DNA from: Bolinopsis microptera
Lineage: Eukaryota > Ctenophora > Tentaculata > Lobata > Bolinopsidae
NCBI RefSeq assembly: GCF_026151205.1
Contig: NC_087079.1
Location: 1,762,028-1,826,027, forward strand
Reading direction: 5' to 3'
DNA: 64,000 nt
Below the pieces are notes generated by a model that saw nothing but the letters and a program-made list of their open reading frames with translations, had not been told where the DNA came from and did not search any database. Every line of letters starts with the position of its first letter. Positions within the stretch are counted from its first letter, which is position 1. A program made the translations under genes and the position numbers. Below are positions 15,401-30,400 of this stretch, piece after piece.

Positions 15401-18400
15401 TGATATTCGATGTCTATACCTCGCAAAGAAAGGAGCCGCGCATGCTAACAATCAACAACATCATTAAATAAGATATTACGTAGGACTATCCTAATACTAG
15501 GTGATAAGTCTTCTGCATGTACTAAATAACATCTTAATTGAGTCTGATAGTGTGCAAAATCCAGATGCAGCACAAGCAGTAACTAGTGTCTAAAGTAAAT
15601 GTTCATTGTTCATCGCCAACATTCTGCAGGAGCACGTCCAAGATGAGCCACTGTTTTTGTAGCTGAGCGTAGAGGGAAGTTGCATTCTTTGTATCCACTG
15701 CCTGACAGTCAGTCATGAAGTTATCAAAGACACAAACTTTTGGGTTCCTGTTTATTTCCGTCAAACTCAGCGCAATGTCGTTGATTTTCTGGATTTCTCG
15801 CGTCGAGAAGAAGTTGTTGACCATCATGGCGAAGCAGCGAACCCAAGCGAATGTGTCCATGAGCTCCTTAGCAAGATCAGGGTTAGGCTTGTCCACGAAC
15901 TCGTCCCTGGACAGATCGATAGGGGACGGATAACCATCAAGCTTGGTCACGATCTCTGACTCCATTTCGGAGACCGTGCCCATGCACTGTTTGATGGAAT
16001 TAGACAGTGGTTTCGGGCAGAAGTAGCAGCGTCGACCGAATTTCCGGCTCCGGTATCTGGACCAGGTTATGACGTTGGTTGAGAGAAAGATAACGATGAA
16101 GAGCGCATATCTGATAGCCATGATTTGTATACAACTGAGTAGGTTCAGACGTGAGGATTAAAATATCAAGAATATAATTATATCAGAAATGTTGATAAAT
16201 TTTAATCTTTTATCAAACAAACTATAGAAATCAAGCAAGGCAAAGGTTTATGTGTTCTCATCGGTCGATTGAAAAGTTGGTCGAAAGATTTAACTAACAA
16301 TATTATACCAAGTGTTGAGTATTTTCCTCGCTAAGGTTTATATTGAGTTGTTATCATAGCGGGAGAGATAATCCACAAACAATGACCAAATATGGTATTG
16401 AAGTATTTACTTTCAACCGATATGTCTATCTTTGCTTTGAGACCACATTATAAGAGTGAAGAGACGTACATGCGCATTGAGAGGAGTAGCGATATAAAAA
16501 GCTTTTTAAAACAGCTGACGTGAGTCTATCATCATGATCAATTGGGTGAATCTGAAGTTTTCAAAAGTCTAACTTAATCGTTACCTACGAGGAATTAGAG
16601 TGAATTTACCATAAACTTGTACTGCACTTAGTGCACAGAATGTCGATACATCAAAGTATTCAAGGTATGCATTACAGCCTTTTTCGGGAGAACGATAAAA
16701 TTTCGGGGAAATGTTTAATGCATTATATTAGTTAACAATGCATTATGTCATAATGATGAATCACTCTACACTCGACTATCACGTGACTTACTTGAACAGT
16801 TATCATGTCATGTGGGGTGATTCGAGATACGCGTTTAAAAATGCATTGAATTTTAAACTGTCTGGGGCCTTTTAGTAAAATCTCGAAGTTAGAGTGTAGA
16901 GTGATTTAGCACGCTCGGTTCGCAATATCAACCCAAGTAGGAAATAAACTGAAGATAAGTGTAACTGCAAACCGTTTTGTAGGATTTATATAATATGGGG
17001 TAATGTATACTGGGTAGCCGTTATCTTCAATTTTATCAAGTGTCGAGAACAATTTGGAGTTTTGAATTTTGATAATCAGAAATGTGATTAGGTACGAGAG
17101 TGACGGACGTTAAAATTTCATTCAAAGAAAAATTTCAATCCCTCCAATTCCAAATGATGATATAACTTGTTTGCAAAACGAACAAATGTTATCATTGGTA
17201 ACTAACCAAGCTTGCAGGTAATTTGTCAAAGTGTCTTTATCATAAAATCAATATTTTTACATCTGAATTCATACGGTATATCTCGCTTGGAGCAAATATT
17301 TTTCAACTTGAGCTTCACTGAATGAACAATAGATAAAATGACAGTACATTTTATCAATAATACGGGCTTGATTTGCTGAGAGCAGAACTCCAGATTCTGC
17401 AGAAAAATCCCAGAAAACGGATATGCAAATAAAGCTAAAATTGGTCAATAAAAAAGTAAAACTGCAAGAAAAAAAACATGAATCGAGAATATAAAAGAGT
17501 ACTGAAGAAGAATGCGACGATATATTGATAGCGGGAGACGCGGCAAGGTTAATATAGAGTCATGAAAGAGCGCGTTATCCGACACATCACGGGAAAGATA
17601 TCATACCACGTGACCACAAATAAAAGCTTTTACTTTTAAGTTTCTATGCGGTATGGCAGCAGGTGTTCAATTTGCCATGTGAGATACTTAGCCTTCTCAG
17701 AAATTATGAATCTTTGCTGTGGTGTTAATTCTGGGTATTTTCGATTGTCTTAGCTAGTTTGCCGAAATAATGAGACATACTTATGTGATTGGCGCTAATG
17801 AGGAATGACTAGAAAATCCATTCTAGTCACGAATGCTGAACTTGAAACACATTGGGTGTCAGATAAATGGATGTTATACGATATACTGATATGATTCTGG
17901 CGCACGCCTGACAATATGAATAAATACGTCTACCCTTCGTGACGTTTTACCCATTACCCGATTCAAGTTATAGTTCTATATATTAGTATTTCTTGGAAAT
18001 TTAGTCTTACATTGGCGAGCATGACCGTAAAATAAATGGTGGCCCAATTTGAATCGTAGGCATAATCGGACTGCTTTCTAATTCTAGCTGTCTCTAACAT
18101 CTCACCTAACCAACTCTTTCTATTGTACTAATTTCAAATTCAAAATGTTTCCTCACCAATATTACCCCTCCTGTTCATACATCAATGAGATATTAATATG
18201 TACTGTGGAAGTAACATTATAGCAGTTAAGTAATAGCGATTTTACACATGAGAATTTCTTTATTCTGCAGAGCTGTGTTGCATAATATCTTTACAATTCA
18301 ACTACAGTTAGCCCAGCGTGCAGGATGTTGATTGTGCTGTAGAGAAAAAAGCTAGTTATCTCTGAGATCTCTGGGGAAGGTCCGGGTATCAAATGTCATC

Positions 18401-21400
18401 TGAAATTTAACTTTGAGCTGCTAAAACTCAGAACCCAGAATCTTCAATGGAGCATTATAAAAGGCGATCAATATGAATACAATAAAATGTCCCAATAGCA
18501 TTTATTGGTGCTGTGTTTCGCTGTTAGTTTATCTGATATGGCTGAGTTTGTGTATTTCCGTTACATCCTGGCAGTGATAGGATTTTATTGTATGGTGGTT
18601 GTAAATCTGACAAGATCGGACTTTAACGTGACCATCCTTCAAATGATCAACAATAGTGATAGCTGTACTGCCGAGAATTCTACTAATGGAACCATTTGTT
18701 GGAGCAAAGGTAAGTGTCAATACCACGAGTGATTAAGTTTCTTGTAAGGCAGGAATTCATATAAAACCTTTAACTTGACTAAACCTCGTTACAGTACGTG
18801 TTTCTACTGTTCGCAAGAGGCTGCTCTATCATTTAGCATGTTTTGTATTTCAGAGATAGAAGAATTACTGGTGTCGAGCTACTTCATAGGCTACATGTTC
18901 CAACTGCCGGGAGGACTGCTGGCCAACATATACGGAGCCTACTACGTGTGCGGCCTGGGAATGTTGGTGACCATTGTCCTGACATTTGTCACGCCCATAG
19001 CAGTCGCTGACTGGAGGATTTTGTTTGCTGTGAGACTGGTCCAGGGATTAGGAGCTGCATCCACCCTCCCCGCCATGACTGCGTTGTGGACCAAGTGGGC
19101 TCCCAAAAACGAGAAGAGTACCTTGTTCTCGATAACAGGTAGCGGGCCACTTCATCGGGGCAGCTGTAGGAGATGTGCTGTCTGGGGCGCTTTGTGACCA
19201 GGATAGCTTGTTTGGTGGCTACTGGCCCTCCGTCTTCAGAATCTTCGGCATTATTGGCATTCTGTGGATTGTGTTATGGGTGACCTTTGCATCCAGTGAC
19301 CCAGAGCATAGCATCTGGGCAAGCCTTGACGAGAAAGACTACATAAACATGAACCGTGATCCGCTCAGAAGAAACAGCAGCATTCCTTGGCTCTGGATTC
19401 TTACCTCCACCAAGTGCTGGGCCATCTATTTTTGTCACATTTGCAGCTACTTTGGGTACCTAACCATGCTAGTGGGATATCCCCAATATTTCAAGGATGT
19501 CCACAACCTTAGCATCAAAGAACTGGGCTTCTATTCTGCTATTCCTATAATGGCCATGTTCGTGGCGTCCATCTTGGCAGGAATAGTTACGGACATGATC
19601 CTGGAACGGAACTTAGTCAGTGTCACTGCTATGAGGAAGATTAACACTGCCATCGGAATGTATATTCCAGCAGTACTGAACTTCGTGCTGGCCTTCTTCC
19701 CTGATCTGTCTGTGTGGGCTGTGATCGTGGTCATGTCTGTCCAGAATGCAGCTAATGGGTTCGTGTTGTCAGGGTTTCAGGTTAACTACATAGATATTAA
19801 TCCTGACCACGCGGGTATGACTACTGGTGTGGGGAATAGTCTCGCTTCTACTGCTGGTGTTGTTATCCCCATTCTACTGTACCGGTAAGTTAGTTAGGGT
19901 GGAAGCTAGGGGGAGGGGAGTGGGTTTCAATCACAATATTTTCACTTTTGTTTTGGGCTATTTCGTTACTCAGGGTCCAACTTGAAATTTCCAAGACTAA
20001 TTCTTTAATCTAAGTGTAATGATGGGATTATTTACAGGTACAATATGCAGCCTAAACATTTAGACGCGCTTGATGATGGGAGCGTAGAATGGAAGAACAT
20101 GTTCATGAGTGTTGGAGCAGTGATGAGTATTGGTGCTACTGTTTACTGCATTGTCGGTAGGTCCAGTTATGATTAATTAGATCTTCAAAATTAAGTTTAA
20201 TCGAGTATAAGTTGGAGCGAGTGTAATTAGCAAGTAATTCATCCTGGGTAATAATCTAGATAGTGATAGATGAATTACCCATCACTTCAAATCTAGGAAC
20301 AGGTAAAAGACAGCTGGAAGGGATGGAGGGATATGTGGAGATAGCAGGGACAGACAGTGGTGCTGAACAGACCACCCACAGACCCTCCACTGCTCAGTAT
20401 AGCTCCTCTGTCCTGGTAAGTGTTCCAGATGAGATGATATCCGCTCAAGAAGCACCTTGCCGGGCAAGTATTGATTGGTGTGAAGAGGACGCTGTGCAGA
20501 CTGAACATATCTCTTCTGTGCAAGATTTTGTGTCTTGTCTGAAGATAGATGAGGAGAGTGTCGAAGCAGCAAGGGATCTGATCAAGTTTGATGACCCTAT
20601 TTGTACCGTTGATGCTCAAGACACCGCTGAGAAAATGGGAGGGGTTGAAGAGGAGGGAGGCGACACACCAGAAGCAAACGATCAGGAGGAACTGAAAGAC
20701 GGTCATGAGATGAACACGACAAAGAAAACTTGCAAGGTGTCGGAGCTAGTAAAAGCGTACGAAGTGAACGAGGTAAATCAGAGCACAGTCGCGGAGAGAA
20801 GGGGAATAGAAATCACTCCCGTGCCACTTGTATCTGCAGAGGAATCAAGAGACCCACCAGAAGAAGAACATACTCTTGACAAATCACCTGAGATCAAACC
20901 AGCTGAAGAGATTGAGAAAACTCAACAGATCTCCACTTCCGGACAGGCGAGCAAAGCGACTGGATCTCCTGGTCAGGTTTTAGTTCACAGAGAGATAGCA
21001 GGTGAGGGCCCAACAGAGGGTAAGGTCCCAACAGAGGGTGAGGTTTTAAGAGATGAGATCAGATTTGCTCCTCCTGCACGTCACTATCCACTCCACACCG
21101 ACACAAGGAAAAAGAGTGGAGAGATGGCAGAGGGATCGGGAAAGCAGATATCTCAGATTTCGCCCTATGACAAGCCACACAAAGTGCTGCCCGTTCCGGA
21201 TTTTCATAATTCGGATCAAGATATAGATAAAAGTGAGGCAGAAACAGAAGTTTGTTCGGAAGAGATGGAAAGCAGTGAAGTCGGATCATATGATGAAGAT
21301 GCACGAAGCAGCGAAACTAAAACAAACAGTCCAGCAGCAGAAACTGGGGATTGTGAAAATGATACGGCTAAGTTTGTTGAAATAGATCTCACAGAAGGAA

Positions 21401-24400
21401 ATAAAAATGACGCGGTGGACGAGGAAGAATTAAAGGAGTCAAGAAGTTTCAGTATCAACTCGATGTTGGCCAATATGTAGTAAAGCAATGACAAATTAAG
21501 AGCGGAGTAGTGGTTGTCAAGCCAACAAATTTTTAATTGCAATGAACCGTTTGATTAACTGTCGCTTTTAGTGGACATGCAAAGACAAATGAGACCCTGA
21601 AGTGACAAGCACATATAATAGAATTGAGTCATGACTAATTTTGATCGACAATAGATGGAAGGTCGGCAATTTAAGTTAGGAAGGGTGAGTATTAAATTCC
21701 GTTGTGAATTGTACATTCACCCAAAATGGGTTCCTGAGTGTCATTTTGAGAGCATAAACTCTTGAACTGGCATCAAGAGTATTTCAACTTGATCGTTTTT
21801 TTGCAACTGATTGTTATGTTAAGAATGTGTATAAACTGTATAATGTTAAATGTCTTATCGGACACTAACCTGGCTGAGTTGCTGCCCGCATAGCATTGGG
21901 AATTCTCTGAACCTTTCTCATTATCTCCTTCCACGTTTTATCAACTTGAAGGAACATCTTAGCCTCGTTTGGCAGCTGTCTCTGGATGTCTGGAGCCGAG
22001 AAGATGCTCTCAAGGTACAGCCAGTTTCTCTGACATGTCTGCCATTCGTCCTGTAATTAGAAGTCATGTTTTATAGGTGGTCAACTTTAGCTGGTTATAC
22101 GCATCCATCATAACTATAAGCTATGAAGTCTAAGCAGGCTCTACTATAACTACATACTATGCTATCCATGATCATAATAAGTTATCAAAATGGTGCTTAT
22201 ATAGCTATAGGTAGATTGTAGAATCAAATAATAATAAAAAGACAGCATGAACACTGAACAGGAAGGAATGATACAGACGTAAAACTTTCAACACATTTTC
22301 AGTCATTATTACTATTAGCTTGTTTAGTATTTTTTTGTTTTTGTTTTTGTGCTAGTTTGAGTTTGAAATTTGAATGTAGATTTGATAAAAAATATTGTGG
22401 ACTGGTTTAGTAAATTATTGAAAACTATTTGATTTAAACTTAATTTGAGCTATTACATTATTTTGTTTTGAGAAGCGTTTTTTAATGATATACACTAATA
22501 ACAGAACAAACTGACACGATTCGGTATAGTAGTATATCGATATACATTTCATAAACATACCAGAGTATCAGCGAATAGAGCAAGTTGTTTCTGCCAATCC
22601 TCGACCCTTGGTTTTATAGGGCCCACATGTCGACTTCCTGCTATGGTCGATATATTGACCACACTGTCGTCAAGTAGGGCCATGATTTCATCAAGACCTC
22701 CGAGAATGTACACGTCTTTGCCGTGTGGGATGGCAGTGAATTCAGTTAGCTTCCAATCCTCCTCGACCTAGAGAGGTGGTGGAGTTGTTTTAAGTTTTCG
22801 AGTACACTCCTTAGTCCTTAGTTCTTAACGGGGAGTGAAAACATAAAATAAAGAGGGTGTATTATTTTACACGTCCTATAATAAACGCCTAACTAACCTT
22901 TCTCAACATAGTTTCCAAGTTGGCCTCACTGGACGCCTTGCCTGAAATCTCCTCTAGATCCTCCGCAAACTGGAAAGCATCCAGATCCTGGAGAGTCTTC
23001 AGGGTGTCTGCAGCCGGGTCAAACTTGCAGCTCAACGTCGTCTCTATTTCCTGCAGACGAGGGCGTGTTATCTCAATATTAAGGCTAGACAAACAAATTT
23101 AACAGAGATAATGCCAGGGTTGGTTGTAATAAACGTAATGCGGACTGTTCCAGTTTCTCTTATTTGCATGCTCACATCTTAAATAATGTGGCAGCGGCCT
23201 ATCTCGTATATTAACATATATATTATATATATTATATATTATGTTAGATTAAAACAACCATGTTACCTTATTTGTCGCCCATCCTAAAACATTTCCAAGA
23301 AATGTTACTAAGTGGTCGATAGCAGACAAAACGGTATCCATTAGCAGATTTACGCAAAAGTTACTAAGAAATACTACCGATTTGTATAAATAAGGTCGGT
23401 CACGGTTTCAGCCGCTATTTGGCTACAAAAGATGGGTCTGATTGATATTAGATGGGTGTGACATACTACGTTAGAGTTCTACACCAGTCATAATAGTTAT
23501 ACTTATAGGTCATGTATTGCAGTCATGTATTATTATTGCAGTCAGAAGCAGTAATGTGAGCATCATGTGATCTAAGATGTGTTTTGTAATTAATAAGTTT
23601 TGAAATTAAACCGTTTAATAGCAATTCTTCCGTTGAATTTGTAGGTTATGGATATTGTAGACGTCAATGGACATAATATTTTCATCAACTGAATCGCACT
23701 TTCAATCAAGCTGTTCAGTCTTAGAGAGATCTCTTGGATCAACACTTTGATAATCTCTGCAGCTTGGGCAAAAAATAAATTATATTTTAATTTTAATCGC
23801 TAGATTCTAAAAATAAAGATCGGTTTCATCCACAATCTGGTCCTAAGATCTATTAATGCACTATAAACCGAATTATAATTTGAAGACTTGAGATGGCAAG
23901 AACAAGTTTCATTATTAGCTATTGAAGTAATAAGTAAAGAAACGATGGCTATCATCTTCAGTCTTCACCACATCTTCAAAAACTGGTCTCTTAATTTCGA
24001 GCTTTTATTAAGCAGCTGTGTCACAGTTCTCAACAGCTTGAGCAGCTTATACTCACAGCTCCTAATAAACCAAGGATCATTTCGCTACAAATTAATGTAT
24101 CTGCCTATTTGCAGATTGAGGCAATTCTGATGTATTCTCAAAATATATACGTTAGCCATTTATTTATCCAATTCTATGAACCAAATTAAATGCTTGGTTA
24201 ATTGATAATCAACATTATTTCTTTAGCTTTCTATTAATCAAAAGCTCGTGAAATGTATTTAATTACAAAGTTCTGTTAAAAGTTCTAAGTACATAAAATG
24301 TAACGTACCTCCCAATGTCTGGCTTTGAGACTCTGGTTTCTGAGGTTAGTAATAACGGGCACCTTGCTCTTCATATCGTCCACCTTCTCTTTGAGAAGAG

Positions 24401-27400
24401 GCACCACCCCATTGGGGGGCAAACCCCTCTCCATCTGGAACACTGACTTGGCGTATTTTGCCACTTTCTGAAAAAAAAGTAGGTTAGAATTAAATAATCG
24501 AGTTAATTTCTCAGTAAACATTTAGCTTGCAAAAAGGCGGTTAATAATAATTAGCTCTGAAATCTAACAAATCGGCTGATAATATTATGACGTCAATGTG
24601 AAATAACCTGTGTAATATCCTCTGGATTGAGCTCCTCGAATTTCTTCTCAAACCACTCCCCAGTGACGACATCCCAGCTTTTGAGGGATTCCCAAAGCTG
24701 TTGTTTCATCCTCACTTCCGCGTGAGTTTCTTCCAACTCGTCAAACCTTGTCACGTCCACCTGACGCGTGTTCAATATTAGTAGAATGAAAAACAAAATC
24801 GTACAATAATAATATGTCCATTTAATAATCTGATTTCTATGAATTCAACGATTGAACACCATCACAGACTATCGTTTAATCTAAATAACCAAACTCGAAA
24901 CAGTCACAGAACTCCAAAACCGTACCTTGAACTGTTTCTGGTAACTCTTGTACTCGGTTGCTTTCTCCTGCAGTTCGTTCATAATGGTGTGTAGCTCCTC
25001 CAAACTCTCCAGCACCTCGTCCATGTCACTTTGTGGGTCCAGGATAGCTGCTCCTTGTGCCTTCAGTTTCACTTCTTTCACCTGTTATTGAGTCCAACAA
25101 GTTATATCTCATTGTGTCCATCTATATTGGGTGCCAAGGCAAATGTCTTCTCGTAAAACTAAGCGTTTGGACCAAGTCTAAAAATATTAGACTATTTAAA
25201 GCGCTATTCACAGATTTATAGATTTGACTGTAAGACGTTTTGAATACCTTCTTGCTCAAAGTGGCGATATCCTTATCAAGGTGAGTACAGAATTTCTCGA
25301 TATTAGCGTCCCTATCAGCGAGGGATCTATCAATAGCTTGTAACATATTGTTAACGGAGGGAGTGAGAGTCTGGTACACTGCAACATCCTCAGGAGGAGC
25401 GGGCACGTTGTACTTCTCTATCAGATCATACAAGGCTCTGATTACATTCGCCTCTTCCTCGATTTCCTGAAGTATATACGGGTTAATTTAGTGATTTTAA
25501 TTCTGGATTTTAAACGTTTTTAGTCTATTGCGAAGGATGTTAAACATTTTTTACGCGGCACTTACTTATCATAGCATAACCTGCACTTAGGGGACAGGGG
25601 AAATTCCCATGGAAATTTAACTGAGATTAGATCAAATGATTTTAATGGATATTAACCTAGTGGGGAATGGGGAGGTATTTGACACGTGACAGCGATAAAC
25701 CGATAAGCACGTAGAATCAAATTCAAGTATCGCTGCGATGAAAAAAAGAAAATTTCAACACCTTCCTGTCATGAACATCTATGATTGTATTGTTACTAAA
25801 AAACTGCCACCTAAAAAATGTTTAAAAATTACGATGTACATTTTATCACGGATAATCTAGAATCGATTAATACACAGTTCAGGTCCCAGTACGCTCGTAC
25901 CTGAGTTTTCTCTTGGATCTCGTCCAAGAAAGTGAGACTCTCCACAAATTCAATAGTCGAGGACGGTATGACGTCTAACTTGCTGGTCGCCCCTTGGGTC
26001 GTTTCAATGAGTGCGTCGTTCTTTTGTCGGGCCAGTTTCGGTAACCGGTCATTAATTGCCTAATAAGTAACGTACGTCAGAGAAATTATATAACAGTCTT
26101 TCTAAGAAAGCCATACAAGGACGAATAACGTTATTCATCGACTCAAGATAAAATTTCTTATCAAAGAAATGACTTGAAGTTGAATAAAAATTTGATAATT
26201 CCAGGAAAGTCTTGTTGAGTAAATAAGCTTAAAATTTCCGTGACCTTGTCAGTTATCACGTACCACATTTAAAATTTATACAAGAATCGACGAACCTCTA
26301 AACACTTTTGAGGAGAAGGAAGCATCTTGGTCTTGAGTTTGGAAGCATCACAGAGAAGCATACCCACACTCATGTTTCCGACTATCTTGGTAGTTTCTTC
26401 GTGCTGTCGCTTGTATTCAGCCAGTGACTCCGCGAAGAACTTCACATCTGATTCGGTAACTACTCGGTTAGCACATGTTAGAGTTTAGTTTGTCACATTT
26501 AATAAACGTAATGATTTTATGAGTTGTGGATGACTGAATGACGGTTCGGAATTAAGATAATTGTCAGTCATAATCCGGATTTCTATATGTATATACAGCA
26601 TTAGTGCGTGTCTTAGTTGTAAACATCACACCCACACGTCTACATTGAGTTGAACCCACCCAATATTAGAGTGAAAATGGATGAGAGAATGTCTTAAATT
26701 TGATAATTCGGATGAGAAAATGTCCAAAATAATACCGGAACAATGAAAATGCTTTACCGTCCAAACGAGCTGAAATTAATGAAATGTTTGAGCATGATTC
26801 AACATGACGTGACGTTCTAAAGTGCAGTTGTGAATGTGACATTAAGATTAAATTATCACGAAAGTTCAAGATGAAATATCAAATTTTCTGACCGTGTTCT
26901 CCCTTTCCAACAGCCTCCACGTCCAGGTTTTCATTATCACGGTAATACTGTCTGAACGGCTCAAACGATTCAGCGTACTTCCACGCCAGTTCAAACGCCT
27001 TTTCTATGGTCTCCTAAAATTGAATCAGTCAATATTAGATTAAACTTATGTATTCGGCTAGTATTGGACTGTTCATTTTGATAAGAACGTTTAGCAATAT
27101 AGGTTCAACAACATTTAGCCGACCAAAAGCTCACGTTTGTATTGTTGATAAGAGTGTGTAAGTGTTTGTCGTCCTCAAATATTGCAGCTAATGAGGGTCC
27201 TTCTCCAACAGCATGCTCTTCCAATTTATCATTGATTTTGGGCCTGAAAGAAGGAAAATTCCTCAAAAATATTATATATATATAATCTATTATAGATCGA
27301 ATATACTTCCCTCTTTAGGTGCTCTTTTGTTTATAAACAAAGAGCACCTAAAGAGGGAAGTATATATTCCGAATTTTTTATTGTTTTCTGTCATTTTCTC

Positions 27401-30400
27401 TGATTATTTTCCAGCTTCAGGCAACCGTCTAACAAAAAAAACATGATGTTTTAAGTGCTCCTTCGAATTTGAAGAAATCTTTATATTATAAAAACTGGAT
27501 TTTAGTTCTGGAAATTGGTTATGAAACTAAGTCTATAAAATATTAAAATTAATACATACTTTGTGAAAGAATGGAAATAGTCATCAGTGACGAGGTTTTT
27601 GACTGAAAGTGTGGAATCTTGTATTCGTCTGATGATCTCTTCGCTTCCCATCAAATAATGATTTGCATTGGGTGTAAAGTACAGACCATTGATCTCCATT
27701 AGCAGTTCGGTGACGAACAGAGGTGGCAATTGTTGTTCTTCTTGTTGCTAATAAAGGAAATATGTGTTATTTCATTAACTGTAGGGGGTCCTTACATAGT
27801 TCATGACTCATGAGTCAATCGCCATTTACCACTCGCCAGGTCGAATAAGTTGTAATTTTGTTATGGAGAATTTGATCGCGCGCGGTACTAATTTGCCACA
27901 CTAGCTGTTCACAAAATACTGTCTTCTTAGTAAAACTTTACCGCGCCCGCCGTATATGAAAACTGCGCCGAGTTGTGCTTGCCGTTTAAAAGTCTGCTTT
28001 GGAGATGCTAAATGATTACAAATCCGACAAAACAATTTTAGTATTAATTTATGTCATTAAAAACATAAAGATCGACAGTGAAAACCCTGTCAAGTGCAAT
28101 CTCACCTCGTTCAAATGTGGTTTCATAGCGTCTGGAATGAAGTTACATTTGCTGTGTGTAACAAGGTAACTTAGCAACATTGATACAGAGTTGACTGCGA
28201 GTGTGTGCATTGTGTGCACTATCAAGTAATCTGCTAATCTGAAATTAAATAGTTAGTCAAATTATTTTACAACTTTTATTATTAGCTACTTAGGTCTTAT
28301 ATGTGTTAATATATAACTTAATAGTGAAAGGTGAAGTTGGATTGCCTTACTAATACCCTACTATACTTTCAGAAATTCAGAAATAACCACAATTAAGTTG
28401 TTTAGCTATGTCTAAACATATGAAATTTGGAAAAACCACTACTCCTTTATCTTTTTTACCAAATTACCGAATAAAAGAGGTGAGTCTGCGACAATGAGCA
28501 CGTTTGCTAGCTTGTTCTGTGTAAGTTGCCTTCTCCTGCTGTTCCACATACATCTGCATCTCGAACTGGTTCAGCATGAGAACTGAGGTTCCGTCTCGCT
28601 GGAACTCATCATCTGAGGAATGTAACATGTGAGATTTGAATCACTGGTATGTGAAAGAGGGGTGGGTTCAATAGATTATTATGGATACTCGATAAGCTTA
28701 TTTTGATAGAGGAGGGGACGGACGTAGAGGGCTATAGAAACTTTACAAGTGTCATCCAAAATGAAGCTATATTTCAATCTACCACCAAATCATCATGAAA
28801 TGTAAATATGTACCTGGATCAGGACTACCAAACCCACTGCCACTCTCCTCCAGAGGGAAGCCAGCTTCGAACAGCGCATTAGCGCACGCACGGCGCACAA
28901 CTTCCTTTACCAACTCTCTGAACTCAGCCAATCTGTCTGTTACCTGGGACAAAGAAGAGTTATTATGCTGAGAAGAGATGATGGGAAATATTATTTGCAA
29001 TTCAAGTATCTCCATTTATTATACAGGAAAATGTATCTTGTTTAATGTATAAGCTGGAGATGATAAATATAATCTTAATCTGAAGAGATTTCAACGACAT
29101 AGATGCAAATAAAATTTGTTGTTGAGATATGGCTCCAAAACCCTAAAAAGTGAAGAAAAATGAGGAGTAAAAAGAGACCTCGTTAAGTTGAGACATCTGA
29201 GCATCTTGGAACTGCTTCAGATGGTAAGTATGATCCTTGTCAAATCGGCAGAGATTCATGTCTCCGATACGATAACACATATCACGTACTGATATCAGTG
29301 CTGGTCGCAACGACTGAAGTCAAGGTAGGGTAAATAATACATATCATTACATTTAAAAGGTAGGGTAAATAATACATATCATTGAATTTTTTGTGAAGAA
29401 ATCGTCGAATAAAATTGAGGCACCGATATCTTTTGATAATTGTTCATATTATTTGATATTGCATTTAGTCAGATCCTACATTTGTTACTACGGTAATGTA
29501 CGGTAATGTGAAGTGTTCTTGACAATGGTAAAGGTTTATATTTGAAAAGCTCAGATTGCATACTCAGTACTCACGTCGTTAACAATAAAGAGATTCTCAC
29601 TAAGATCAGTTTTACACTGGGAGATCTTCTTAGACCTAACATTCTTCCGCCACACAGCAAAAGCTTTCCACATCCTGAAGTTGCTGAAGGTCTTGATCTT
29701 GATCAGGATCTGGTAGTCCCGGTATTCCTTCTCCCAACTACCGAGTGCGGTGTACTCGGTCTCGTGGTCGCGCAGCCGCGTCACACCCGTCGCGCTTATC
29801 GTGTAGTAGTCATTCGGGTCTATGTTCTCGTGCACCACCACCTGTATAATATTTATTGTATTATGGGTCATTATTTGCTGAAATTATTGCATTATACAAC
29901 ATCATTATAGCGGGAGCTGGGTAATATTCAATTAGGAGCTTGGCAATGTGATGACCAGAATCTGTAAATTTAATGTACTGTCTCCAGATTGCTGATAAGG
30001 AAATACATGTTGAACATGGTAGGTAATGTAAGTCACCATCGAATTGCTGTCACATTTCATTAAAATAGATGAAACTGTTCTGAAGATACTGGCACTTTTG
30101 TTGAAATTAATCAGTCTAGCTTTAATATTTTGTTCCCTTTGTTAATATTATTTTTGCCATCACCCACTTGTCCCAAATTTTGTAGTAAGAATACCAAATT
30201 AATGGAGCTTTGTATCTAAAGCAACATTATTGCAGAAAAGGTGAATATTACCTGGAGATTGTAAGCTTTGTATCTAAAGCAACATTATTGTAGAAAAGGT
30301 TATTATTACCTGGAGATTGTAAGCTTTGTATCTAAAGCAACATTATTGTAGAAAAGGTTATTATTACCTGGAGATTGTAAGCTTTGTATCTAAAGCAACA

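Noticed and set aside
19146-19171. A 25-nt intron explaining the transporter frameshift
   Set aside because: GTAGCG...GGGGCAG would restore phase but removes conserved spacing and is far too short for a normal intron.
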